From Betaproteobacteria bacterium (GTDB lineage: Bacteria > Pseudomonadota > Gammaproteobacteria > Burkholderiales > SG8-41), in contig JACOVL010000120.1 in NCBI GenBank assembly GCA_016177355.1, positions 1-13,413 of the forward strand: DNA of 13,413 bases, read 5' to 3'. Of this stretch, positions 1-7,032 are shown in pieces. The first letter of the stretch is position 1; every line of letters begins with the position of its first letter. Under the pieces are notes generated by a model that searched no databases, was not told where the DNA came from, and saw only the letters and a list, made by a program, of their open reading frames with translations. The translations under genes and the position numbers were made by a program.

Positions 1-1
1 C

Positions 2-841
2 GACGTCATTTCGCGAGTGCTTGGGGCAAAGCTCGCGGAAGTCTGGCGCCAGCAGGTGATCATTGACAACCGCGCCGGCGCGAGCGGCCGGATCGGCGCG
101 GAGATCGCGTCGCTGGCCGCGCCTGACGGCTACACGCTGATGGCGATGACCGCACAGCACATCATTGCCGCCACCCTGTACGCAAAAGCCGTCAAGTACG
201 ATCTGATCAGGGATTTCTCGCCCATCACCCTGTCGGGTACCACGCCCTTTATTCTCGTGATTCACCCTTCCGTTCCGGCGCGGTCGGTCAAGGAACTGGT
301 GGCGCTGGCGAAAGCGCGGCCGGGAGAGCTCCATTACGGCTCCGGCGGCTCGGGCTCGCCTCCCCATCTGACCGCCGAGCTGTTCAAGTCAATGACGGGC
401 ACCAACCTGCAGCACGTGCCCTATAAGGGAGTGCCCCAGGCGCTGGTGGATACGACAAGCGGGCAGGTGCAGCTGACGTTCGCGGTGATACCCGCTTGCC
501 TGCCGCTCATCAAGGCCGGGAAGGTCAGGGCCCTGGGCGTCACCAGTCCGAGTCGCACGCCGCTCGTTCCCGACCTGCCGACCATCGCGGAAACGGTTCC
601 CGGATACGAATTTTTCGGGTGGTACAGCCTGGTCGCGCCGGCGAACACGCCGGGTGAAATTATCTCCAGGATACACACCGAGGTCGTCAGGGTGTTGAAG
701 ACGCCGGAAGTCCAGGAGCAGATGACGGGCCTCGGGATCGAGCCCATCGGTTCGTCACCGCAGAAACTCGGGGCGCACATCCGCGCGGAAATGCGGAAAC
801 TCGGCGCGTTGATCAAAGCCTCCGGCACGAGCCCTGATTAA
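2..841 (+). CDS. Bug/TctC-family tripartite tricarboxylate transporter substrate-binding protein, 5' truncated
   Basis: This is the C-terminal ~280 residues of a periplasmic solute-binding protein of the Bug (TctC) family, which captures carboxylates or related small acids. The reading frame is open from the first bases, and residues before the first possible GTG (position 17) already fit the family (the segment ending SRVLGAKL matches the usual helix after the first glycine loop). The true start and signal peptide therefore lie left of the window. Family marks are IDNRAGASG (about 62-88), PDGYT (122-136) and VPYKG (416-430), followed by the usual PTIAE and LVAPANTP segments. It stops with TAA 27 nt before the ThDP enzyme gene and is the first visible member of the operon. 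It resembles the binding protein at 2559 much more than the one at 3557. The ligand cannot be read from sequence. Confidence 0.93.
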   Translation, partial: DVISRVLGAKLAEVWRQQVIIDNRAGASGRIGAEIASLAAPDGYTLMAMTAQHIIAATLYAKAVKYDLIRDFSPITLSGTTPFILVIHPSVPARSVKELVALAKARPGELHYGSGGSGSPPHLTAELFKSMTGTNLQHVPYKGVPQALVDTTSGQVQLTFAVIPACLPLIKAGKVRALGVTSPSRTPLVPDLPTIAETVPGYEFFGWYSLVAPANTPGEIISRIHTEVVRVLKTPEVQEQMTGLGIEPIGSSPQKLGAHIRAEMRKLGALIKASGTSPD

Positions 842-854
842 TCCCGATTTCAAC

Positions 855-860
855 AAGGAG
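855..860 (+). promoter_or_regulatory. Ribosome binding site of the ThDP enzyme gene
   Basis: AAGGAG lies 8 nt before the ATG at 869, in the short gap after the first binding-protein gene. It supports 869 as the start rather than the in-frame ATG at 878. Confidence 0.8.
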
Positions 861-868
861 AAAAAGGC

Positions 869-2569
869 ATGTCGAAAATGACCGGACCGCGGCTGATCGC
901 CGAGGTCTTCAAGAGTTACGGCGTGACGCACGTGTTCTTCGTGCCCACGATCCTGATGGATGCTCTTGCGGAAATGGACCACCTGGGGATCCGCAAGATC
1001 ATGACGCACGGCGAGAAGGCGGCGGCCTACATGGCGGACGGTTACGCGCGCGCAAGCGGCCGGCCGGGCGTGTGCATGGCGCAGCAGATCGGCGCTTCCA
1101 ACCTCTCCGCCGGCTTGCGCGACGGCTTCATGGCCGGCTCCCCGATCATCGCCGTCACCGGCGGCCCCGGCACCGCCGGGCGCTACCGGATCGCCTATCA
1201 GGAGGTGGAGGATTTCACGCAGTTCGATGCGGTGACGAAGCTCAACGTCCAGGCCGACGACGTGACGCGCCTGCCGGACCTGCTGCGCCACCTGTTCCGC
1301 ACGGCGACCTCGGGAGCGCCCGGACCGGTTCATCTGCGGCTGCGCGGTTCCCACGGCCAGGGCATCGAGACCGAGACCGAACTGCAACCGCTGGCCGAAA
1401 CGCAGTTCTCGCGCGTGCCGCCGTTCCGCCCCGAGCCCGAGGCCCAGCGTGTACGTGACGCCGTCGCGCTGCTCGCCAAGGCGGGAAAGCCCATCATCGT
1501 GGCCGGCGGCGGCGTGGTGGCGTCCGGGGCGCAGTCCGAACTGGTGGAACTGGCCGAAAAGCTGCAGATACCGGTCGCCGCCTCGCTCACCGCCAAGGGC
1601 TCGATCCTCGACAGCCATCCGCTGTCGGCGGGCGTTGTCGGCACCTATTCCCGCGCCTGCGCGAATCGGGCGGTCTCGGAAGCCGACCTCGTGTTTTTCA
1701 TCGGTTGCCATACCGGCGGGCAGGTGACCGCCAACTGGAGAGTCCCGGCCGCGGGGACACCGGTGATCCAGCTCGACATCAATGCCGAGGAGCTGGGCCG
1801 GAATTATTCGAACCAGGTCTCGCTGCATGGGGACGCCAAGGCGACGCTGCGGCAGATGGTCAATGCGGCGCAGCGCAAGGGGGTTGGGAGCGCGACGGAG
1901 TGGACCGAGCGCGTGCAGCAACTGGTCGCCGAGTGGCGCGCGCAAGCCGACCGGATGCGAAACTCGGACGCGGTGCCGCTGCGCCCGGAGCGCCTCTGCA
2001 AGGAGATCACGGAAACACTGCCGGCGAACGGCGTGGTGGTCTCCGACACCGGGCACGCCGGCATGTGGACGGGCCAGATGATCGATCTTACCCAGCCGGG
2101 CCAGCGCTACATTCGCTGCGAGGGGTCGCTGGGCTGGGGTTTGCCGGGGGCGATGGGCGTGAAATGCGCGGCTCCCGACCGGCCGGTGCTGTGCTTCACC
2201 GGTGATGGCGGGCTTTACTATCACCTGTCGGAACTGGAGACCGCGGCGCGCCACGGCATCAACCTGGTGGTGGTGGTCAACAACAACGGCTCGCTCAATC
2301 AGGAGATCCCGCTGGTCAAGGCCGCGTACCAGGAGAAGCGGGACGAACGCTCGGGCGAAATCTGGCGCTTCCTGAAAAACGCCGATCTCGCCAAGGTCGC
2401 TGAAGCGCTGGGCTGCGCCGCGTTCCGCGTGGAAAAGCCGGGCGAGCTGAAAGCGCTGCTGCCGAGGGCTTTCGCGATGAACAAGCCGGTGCTGCTCGAC
2501 TGCGCGAGCGATGAGCAGGCGCTGGCGCCGACGGCCTGGCTGCCGGCGGGAGGTTCGCGTGGACATTGA
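869..2569 (+). CDS. Thiamine-diphosphate-dependent enzyme, acetolactate synthase/decarboxylase-like large subunit
   Basis: A 566-residue ThDP enzyme with the standard three domains: N-terminal pyrimidine-binding domain (about 1-175), central domain (about 190-330) and C-terminal diphosphate-binding domain (about 365-550). The cofactor-activating glutamate is E49 in GEKAAAYMADGYARASG. The ThDP/Mg motif runs from G445-D446-G447 to N471-N472, the canonical spacing. Family members include acetolactate synthases, benzoylformate and oxalyl-CoA decarboxylases, glyoxylate carboligase and sulfoacetaldehyde acetyltransferase. The sequence does not decide between them, and no regulatory small subunit follows, which argues against a biosynthetic acetolactate synthase. 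Its place among uptake and acyl-CoA genes suggests a catabolic 2-oxoacid decarboxylase, carboligase or C-C lyase. It is cytosolic, with no signal peptide. Its end overlaps the next gene by 11 nt. Confidence 0.93.
   Translation: MSKMTGPRLIAEVFKSYGVTHVFFVPTILMDALAEMDHLGIRKIMTHGEKAAAYMADGYARASGRPGVCMAQQIGASNLSAGLRDGFMAGSPIIAVTGGPGTAGRYRIAYQEVEDFTQFDAVTKLNVQADDVTRLPDLLRHLFRTATSGAPGPVHLRLRGSHGQGIETETELQPLAETQFSRVPPFRPEPEAQRVRDAVALLAKAGKPIIVAGGGVVASGAQSELVELAEKLQIPVAASLTAKGSILDSHPLSAGVVGTYSRACANRAVSEADLVFFIGCHTGGQVTANWRVPAAGTPVIQLDINAEELGRNYSNQVSLHGDAKATLRQMVNAAQRKGVGSATEWTERVQQLVAEWRAQADRMRNSDAVPLRPERLCKEITETLPANGVVVSDTGHAGMWTGQMIDLTQPGQRYIRCEGSLGWGLPGAMGVKCAAPDRPVLCFTGDGGLYYHLSELETAARHGINLVVVVNNNGSLNQEIPLVKAAYQEKRDERSGEIWRFLKNADLAKVAEALGCAAFRVEKPGELKALLPRAFAMNKPVLLDCASDEQALAPTAWLPAGGSRGH
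2548..2553 (+). promoter_or_regulatory. Ribosome binding site deciding a GTG start
   Basis: GGGAGG inside the end of the ThDP gene lies 5 nt before the GTG at 2559. It favours that start over the upstream in-frame ATG at 2511, which would add an arginine-rich stretch before the signal peptide. Confidence 0.65.
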
Positions 2570-3527
2570 TGCTTCCCGTTCGGTCGTAGCGGCGCTGCTC
2601 GCGCTCGTTTGCGCGGCGGCGCCCGCGCAGCAGTACCCGGCCAAACCGATTCGTCTCATCGTGCCGCTCGCACCGGGTGGACCCAGCGACATCCTGGCGC
2701 GCACCGTGGCGCAGAAGCTGACCGAAGGCATGAAGCAGACGGTGGTGGTCGACAACCGGACCGGGGCGGGCGGCACGGTGGGCGCCGCCATCGCCGCCAA
2801 ATCGCCGCCGGACGGCTACACCATCATCCTGGTTTCCACCAGCTATGCGATCAACGCCACGCTGTATCCGAAGCTGCCGTACGACACGCTGACGGACCTT
2901 GCCGCAGTCACGATGCTGGCCGCAGCACCGTATCTCCTCACCGTCCACCCGTCGTTGCCCGCGAAGTCCTTCAAGCAACTGGTTGCCTTGGCCAAGGCCC
3001 GGCCCGGGGACCTGAATTATGCCTCGGGCGGCAGCGGCACGGGACCCCAGCTGTCCATGGAGGTATTGAAGCAACGGGCGGGGCTCGACATCGTGCACGT
3101 CCCGTACAAAGGGGCCGGCCCGGCCTTGACCGACCTGGTCGCGGGGCAGGTGCACATGCAGATGGTGAACATGATCGCGGGGTTGCCGCTCGTCAAGGCC
3201 GGCAGAATCCGCGCGGTGGGCGTTTCCAAGGCAAAGCGTTCGGAGGCGGCGCCTGACATACCCACGATCGCGGAATCCGGCGTGCCGGGATTTGACGAAG
3301 GCGGACAGCACGGCATCATGATCCCTGCCGGCACGCCGCGCGACATCATCGCCAGACTGCACCGGGAAATCGTCAAGGTCCTGCAATCACCCGACATCAA
3401 GGGGCGCCTCGCCGGCGAGGGGGCCGCGGTGATCGGGAACACGCCGGAAGAGTACGCGGCGATCGTTCGCGCCGACGTGGATAAGTGGGCCAAGGTGATC
3501 AAGAACCTCGGGTTGCGGGCCAACTAG
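2559..3527 (+). CDS. Bug/TctC-family substrate-binding protein (second copy)
   Basis: A complete 322-residue periplasmic binding protein, the usual Bug length. From the GTG at 2559 the product begins with a short polar stretch and a hydrophobic core (about residues 9-20), then APA-QQ as a likely signal-peptidase I site. The mature start QQYPAKPIRLIV is typical of the family. Ligand-loop hallmarks are APGGPSDILAR (38-48), the PDGYT motif (84-88) and a VPYKG motif in the second half. The downstream order (SGGSGTG, VPYKG, PTIAESG, IPAGTP) parallels the truncated protein at the left edge, so the two are likely paralogues. The start overlaps the end of the ThDP gene, suggesting translational coupling. 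No permease gene is adjacent. The substrate is unknown. A cysteine in the signal region does not form a proper lipobox. Confidence 0.92.
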   Translation: MDIDASRSVVAALLALVCAAAPAQQYPAKPIRLIVPLAPGGPSDILARTVAQKLTEGMKQTVVVDNRTGAGGTVGAAIAAKSPPDGYTIILVSTSYAINATLYPKLPYDTLTDLAAVTMLAAAPYLLTVHPSLPAKSFKQLVALAKARPGDLNYASGGSGTGPQLSMEVLKQRAGLDIVHVPYKGAGPALTDLVAGQVHMQMVNMIAGLPLVKAGRIRAVGVSKAKRSEAAPDIPTIAESGVPGFDEGGQHGIMIPAGTPRDIIARLHREIVKVLQSPDIKGRLAGEGAAVIGNTPEEYAAIVRADVDKWAKVIKNLGLRAN

Positions 3528-3556
3528 ATCGGGAACGGGTGCCGGGAGACAGGCGC

Positions 3557-4552
3557 ATGCGCGAGCGGATGGCGGGATTTCTCAAATGGATGGCGGCCGC
3601 GGTGTTCGCGGTCGCGGGCTTTGCGGTCACGGGCTTCGCCCAATGGAGCCCGGGGAAGAACGTCGAAATCGTCGCGCTGTCGGGGCCGGGCGGGGCGAAC
3701 GATATGATCGCCAGGGCGGTTCAGCGGATCTTGCAGCAGAAAAAGCTGGTGGCCGCGCCCATCACGGTGATCAGCAAGGTTGGCGGCGGCGGCGTGCTCG
3801 GCTGGACTTATCTCAACCAGCACGCGGGCGACGGCGCGTATCTCTCGATCAGCCCGATCAACCTCGTCACGCTGCATATTGCCGGCGCGAGCCCGATCAC
3901 TTACAGCGACGTCACGCCGATCGCCCAGTTGTTCGACGAATACGTCGCCTTCTCGGTGCGCGCCGACTCGCCCATCGAGAGCGGCAAGGAGCTGGTGCAG
4001 CGCCTCAAGAGCGATCCCGGCGCCGCGAACTTTGCCGTGGCGGCGGCGCTCGGCGGGGCCAACCACATCGCGACCGCCCTGGCGATGAAGGCGGCGGGCG
4101 CCGATATCCGCAAGCTCAAGTTCGTGGTTTTCACCTCCGGGGCGCTGTCGCTCACGGCCGTGATGGGCGGCCACGTCGACGTCGCGGTGACGCCGGTGGC
4201 GGCAGCGGCGCGGCAGATGCAGGGCGGGCTCATGAGGGTGATCGCAGTCTCCGCGCCGCGACGGCAGGGCGGGGCATTGTCCACGGTGCCGACGTGGAAG
4301 GAACAGGGCGTGGACGTCGTCTTTTCCAGTTTCCGGGGGGTGATCGGCCCCAAGGGAATGACCGCGGAGCAGATCGCGTACTGGGAGGATGTGCTGGGCA
4401 AAGTCGTGCAAACCGAGGAATGGAAGCGGGACCTGGAGAAGAACTACTGGGAAAGCAATTTCATGACCAGCGCGGAGAGCGCGAAGTACCTGAGGGCGCA
4501 GTACGAGCAGTACAAGGCCGTCCTTTCCGATCTCGGGCTGGCGAGACAGTGA
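3557..4552 (+). CDS. Divergent TctC-like tripartite tricarboxylate transporter substrate-binding protein
   Basis: A 331-residue third binding protein, clearly divergent from the other two. The ATG at 3557 follows GGGAG (3544-3548, 8 nt away) and gives a good signal peptide: MRERMAGFLKW, hydrophobic AAAVFAVAGFAVTG, then a GFA-Q cleavage site near residue 28. An in-frame ATG at 3569 is an alternative. The mature start (VEIVALSGPGGANDMIARA) keeps the glycine-rich first loop. The PDGYT loop is replaced by GDGAY, and the VPYKG motif is replaced by FVVFTSGA. The C-terminal part, with IGPKGMTAEQIAYWEDVL and repeated Trp/Tyr residues, matches the TctC-like branch better than classical Bug proteins. 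It starts 29 nt after the second Bug gene and its TGA overlaps the next start, so it belongs to the same operon. It probably binds a different acid. Confidence 0.88.
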   Translation: MRERMAGFLKWMAAAVFAVAGFAVTGFAQWSPGKNVEIVALSGPGGANDMIARAVQRILQQKKLVAAPITVISKVGGGGVLGWTYLNQHAGDGAYLSISPINLVTLHIAGASPITYSDVTPIAQLFDEYVAFSVRADSPIESGKELVQRLKSDPGAANFAVAAALGGANHIATALAMKAAGADIRKLKFVVFTSGALSLTAVMGGHVDVAVTPVAAAARQMQGGLMRVIAVSAPRRQGGALSTVPTWKEQGVDVVFSSFRGVIGPKGMTAEQIAYWEDVLGKVVQTEEWKRDLEKNYWESNFMTSAESAKYLRAQYEQYKAVLSDLGLARQ

Positions 4553-5937
4553 GAGGTTCGGAGCGGATCTACGGTTCCGCAACCGGGATCTCGCCGGTGA
4601 TGCGCGAGCTGAGCGCGTATATCGCCGGCGCGCTGAAGCAGCCGCTGCCGGCGGAAGTGGCCGAGACCGGCAAGCACCATCTGGCCGATACGCTCGCCGC
4701 GATCGTTTCCGGTTCGCGCTTGCTGCCGGGCAGGAAGGCGATCGCGTACGTCAAAAGCCTGGGCGGCGTGAAAGAAGCGACGGTCGCCGGCACGCGGCTC
4801 ACGACCTCCTGCGTCAACGCCGCGTTCGCCAACGGCATGATGGCGCACGCCGACGAGACCGACGATTCGCACACGCGCTCGCAGTCCCACCCGGGGTGCG
4901 GCGCGGTGCCGGCGGCGCTGGCGCTGGCCGAGCGCGGGAAACGCGACGGGCGGGCCATGCTGCGCGCGGTGGTGCTCGGCTACGACATCTGCACCCGCGC
5001 GAATCTCGCGCTGGGGCCGCTGGCGTTCCGCGCCGCGGGGCGCTCCAGCCACAGCTTCGGGCCGCTGTTCGGGGCCGCCGCCGCGGCCGGCGCGCTCGCC
5101 GGTCTCAGGGAGCGCCAGGTCCCCTATCTGCTTTCCTACACCGCGCAGCAGGCCTCGGGCGTGAACTGCTGGATGCGCGACCGGGAGCACGTCGAGAAGG
5201 CGTTCGACTTCGGCGGCATGCCCTCGCGCAACGGCGTGACCGCGGCGACGCTCGCGGCGGGCGGATTCACCGGGGTGGAGGACGTATTCTCGGGCGACAA
5301 GAATTTTTTCTTCGCCTACGCCGCCGAACCCGATCCCGGGGCGCTGACGCGGGGGCTCGGGAGCACCTTCGAGGTCGTGAACACCAGCATCAAGCGCTGG
5401 CCGGTGGGCTTCCCGATCCAGGCGGCGCTCGATGCGCTGTCGGCGATCATCAAGGAGCACCGCATCGCCGCGGACGATGTCGGGAAGCTGACCGTCACGA
5501 TCCATAAGAGCGGTGCCGCGACGGTGAACGACCGCAGCATCCCCGACATCAATATCCAGCACCTGCTGTCGGTGATGCTGCTCGACGGCACCGTAACCTT
5601 CAAGTCCTCGCACGACCGGCGCCGCATGCGCGACCCGAAAGCGCTCGCGGTGAAGCGGCGCATCGAGCTGATCGGGGACGAGGCGCTCGAGCGCGCGCCC
5701 ACGCGCCAGGCGATCGTGGAATTGAGGACGCGCGACGGGCGAATTCTCAGACAGCACACCCGGGCGGTGCGCGGCACGCCCGCCAATCCGATGACGCGGC
5801 AGGAGGTGGACGCCAAGTGCCACGACCTGATGGCGCCGGTGCTGGGCCAGGCGCGCGCCCGCAGGTTGCTGGATACGGTCTGGAGTATCGAGAAAGTACG
5901 CGATATGCGCAGCTTCAGGCTGCTGCTCAGGGCGTGA
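4549..5937 (+). CDS. MmgE/PrpD family protein
   Basis: A 462-residue MmgE/PrpD-fold protein of normal family length. Relatives include 2-methylcitrate dehydratase, cis-aconitate decarboxylase and iminodisuccinate epimerase, which act on di- and tricarboxylates. The N-terminal helical domain carries the family active-site signature H100-A-D-E-T-D-D-S-H108 followed by SHPG (113-116). Further marks are the EKAFDFGGMPSRNG segment and the WPVGFPIQAALDAL segment, which opens the second domain. I chose GTG 4549 because it overlaps the previous TGA (GTGA), a common coupling arrangement. ATG 4600 is the alternative and would remove 17 residues. No methylcitrate synthase or methylisocitrate lyase gene is nearby, so a methylcitrate-cycle role is not supported. 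The likely role is dehydration, hydration, decarboxylation or epimerisation of the operon's substrate. Confidence 0.9.
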   Translation: MRGSERIYGSATGISPVMRELSAYIAGALKQPLPAEVAETGKHHLADTLAAIVSGSRLLPGRKAIAYVKSLGGVKEATVAGTRLTTSCVNAAFANGMMAHADETDDSHTRSQSHPGCGAVPAALALAERGKRDGRAMLRAVVLGYDICTRANLALGPLAFRAAGRSSHSFGPLFGAAAAAGALAGLRERQVPYLLSYTAQQASGVNCWMRDREHVEKAFDFGGMPSRNGVTAATLAAGGFTGVEDVFSGDKNFFFAYAAEPDPGALTRGLGSTFEVVNTSIKRWPVGFPIQAALDALSAIIKEHRIAADDVGKLTVTIHKSGAATVNDRSIPDINIQHLLSVMLLDGTVTFKSSHDRRRMRDPKALAVKRRIELIGDEALERAPTRQAIVELRTRDGRILRQHTRAVRGTPANPMTRQEVDAKCHDLMAPVLGQARARRLLDTVWSIEKVRDMRSFRLLLRA

Positions 5938-5940
5938 CCG

Positions 5941-7032
5941 GTGGCCGTCATCGTCGTCGAGGACGACCGTGTGCTGCGCCTGCTGCAAGTGCTGCTCGAT
6001 CCGGCCGCACCGCAAGAGCGCGGCGCCGCCTACGCGGATTACGTCGCCCACGATCTCGCCGATTTCGAAGCCTGGCGGGCATCGGCGCGGTCCCGGCTGG
6101 CCCGACTGTTCCCGGCGAGCGTGCGCATGGTTGCAACGGAGGAGGAACTGCGCGCGCAACTGCATGAAGCCGACGCGCTCGTGGTGGAAAGCCTGGGCGT
6201 AAGCGAGCGCGAGCTTGCCGCCGCCGGCAGGCTTGTGCTGGTGCACAAGTTCGGGATGATCGCCGACAACGTCGATCTCGCGGCCTGCGCGCGGCGCCGC
6301 GTGACGGTCAGAACGCTGCGACGCCGCACCAACATCGCGGTGGCCGAGCACACGCTCGCGTTGATGCTGGCCCTGGCGAAACAAATCCACCGGCTCAACG
6401 GCAAGGTCAGCGTGGAACGTCTGCAGGAAGCCGGATACGCCTACCGCAAGTACGACACCCGCCACACCGGTGCCAACAACTACGGGCGCGTAGGCGGTTT
6501 GCGCCTGCTGCGCGGCATGGCTTTAGGGCTGCTCGGCATGGGCGAGATCGGACGCGAGGTGGCGGGACTGGCGCGCGTTTTCGGGATGAACGTGTTGTAC
6601 CACCAGCGCCGGCGCCTGCCGCGCGAGGATGAGACGAAATTCGGGATTGATTACCGCGCGTTCGCGGATCTGTTTGCCGACTCGGACGTCGTCAGTATCC
6701 ATGTCCCGCTGGCGCCGGATACGCGCCGCCTGGTGGACCGCGCCGCCTTGCAGCGGATGAAGCCCGGCGCCTGGCTCATCAACAATTCACGGGCGGAAGT
6801 CATCGAGCGAGCCGCGCTGATCGAGGCGCTCGAATCGGGAAAACTGGGCGCGGCCGGCCTTGACGTCCATTACCAGGAGCCGTGCGCCGCCGCCGATCCC
6901 CTGATGAAGTTCGAGAATGTGATATTGACGCCGCACTATGCAGGCGGTCCGCGCTCCACTTTGCTCGACGACATCGAGGAGGTCGCGTTGGGGGTGCAAC
7001 AGGCACTGGCTGCCCGGGGAAAGGCGGCGTGA
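5941..7032 (+). CDS. NAD(P)-dependent D-2-hydroxyacid dehydrogenase family protein
   Basis: A 363-residue member of the D-isomer-specific 2-hydroxyacid dehydrogenases, which interconvert 2-oxo acids and D-2-hydroxy acids. The Rossmann motif is G199-M-G-E-I-G204. The catalytic set is R284 (NNSRAEVI), E313 (in HYQEP) and H332 (in TPHYAGG). The spacings of 29 and 19 residues are those of active family members. A substrate-domain segment KFGMIADNVDL (103-113) is also typical. The residue after the catalytic Arg is Ala instead of the usual Gly. At 363 residues the protein is longer than the common ~320, with extra length at the N-terminus. It begins with GTG 3 nt after the PrpD-like gene and ends overlapping the next ATG by one base. 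It is cytosolic. The substrate is unknown; the ThDP enzyme nearby suggests a 2-oxo acid. Confidence 0.9.
   Translation: MAVIVVEDDRVLRLLQVLLDPAAPQERGAAYADYVAHDLADFEAWRASARSRLARLFPASVRMVATEEELRAQLHEADALVVESLGVSERELAAAGRLVLVHKFGMIADNVDLAACARRRVTVRTLRRRTNIAVAEHTLALMLALAKQIHRLNGKVSVERLQEAGYAYRKYDTRHTGANNYGRVGGLRLLRGMALGLLGMGEIGREVAGLARVFGMNVLYHQRRRLPREDETKFGIDYRAFADLFADSDVVSIHVPLAPDTRRLVDRAALQRMKPGAWLINNSRAEVIERAALIEALESGKLGAAGLDVHYQEPCAAADPLMKFENVILTPHYAGGPRSTLLDDIEEVALGVQQALAARGKAA

Noticed and set aside
2511..2558. Alternative ATG start giving an arginine-rich, twin-arginine-like leader on the second Bug protein
   Set aside because: The GGGAGG-GTG pair at 2548-2561 gives a normal-length protein with an ordinary signal peptide. 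The Arg stretch is the ThDP gene read out of frame.
2559..2640. Lipoprotein signal (Cys at residue 18 of the second Bug protein)
   Set aside because: The residues before the Cys (A-L-V) do not fit the lipobox, whereas APA-QQ is a good signal-peptidase I site.
755..2800. 681-codon open frame on the minus strand across the ThDP and binding-protein genes
   Set aside because: It lies antisense to two convincing genes, is rich in Arg/His/Gly/Ala with no recognisable motif, and is the expected by-product of GC-rich third positions.
3586..4548. Upstream in-frame extension of the PrpD-like gene, starting at 3586
   Set aside because: This part is an out-of-frame reading of the third binding-protein gene (Arg/Gly-rich). 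The PrpD homology begins just after GTG 4549.
4444..6465. 673-codon open frame on the minus strand opposite the PrpD-like and dehydrogenase genes
   Set aside because: Same reasoning: low-complexity Arg/Gly/His composition, no domain, opposite well-supported genes.
6882..7031. Upstream extension of the acyl-CoA synthetase
   Set aside because: It overlaps the end of the dehydrogenase and has no family similarity. ATG 7032 has the TGATG overlap and a ribosome binding site.
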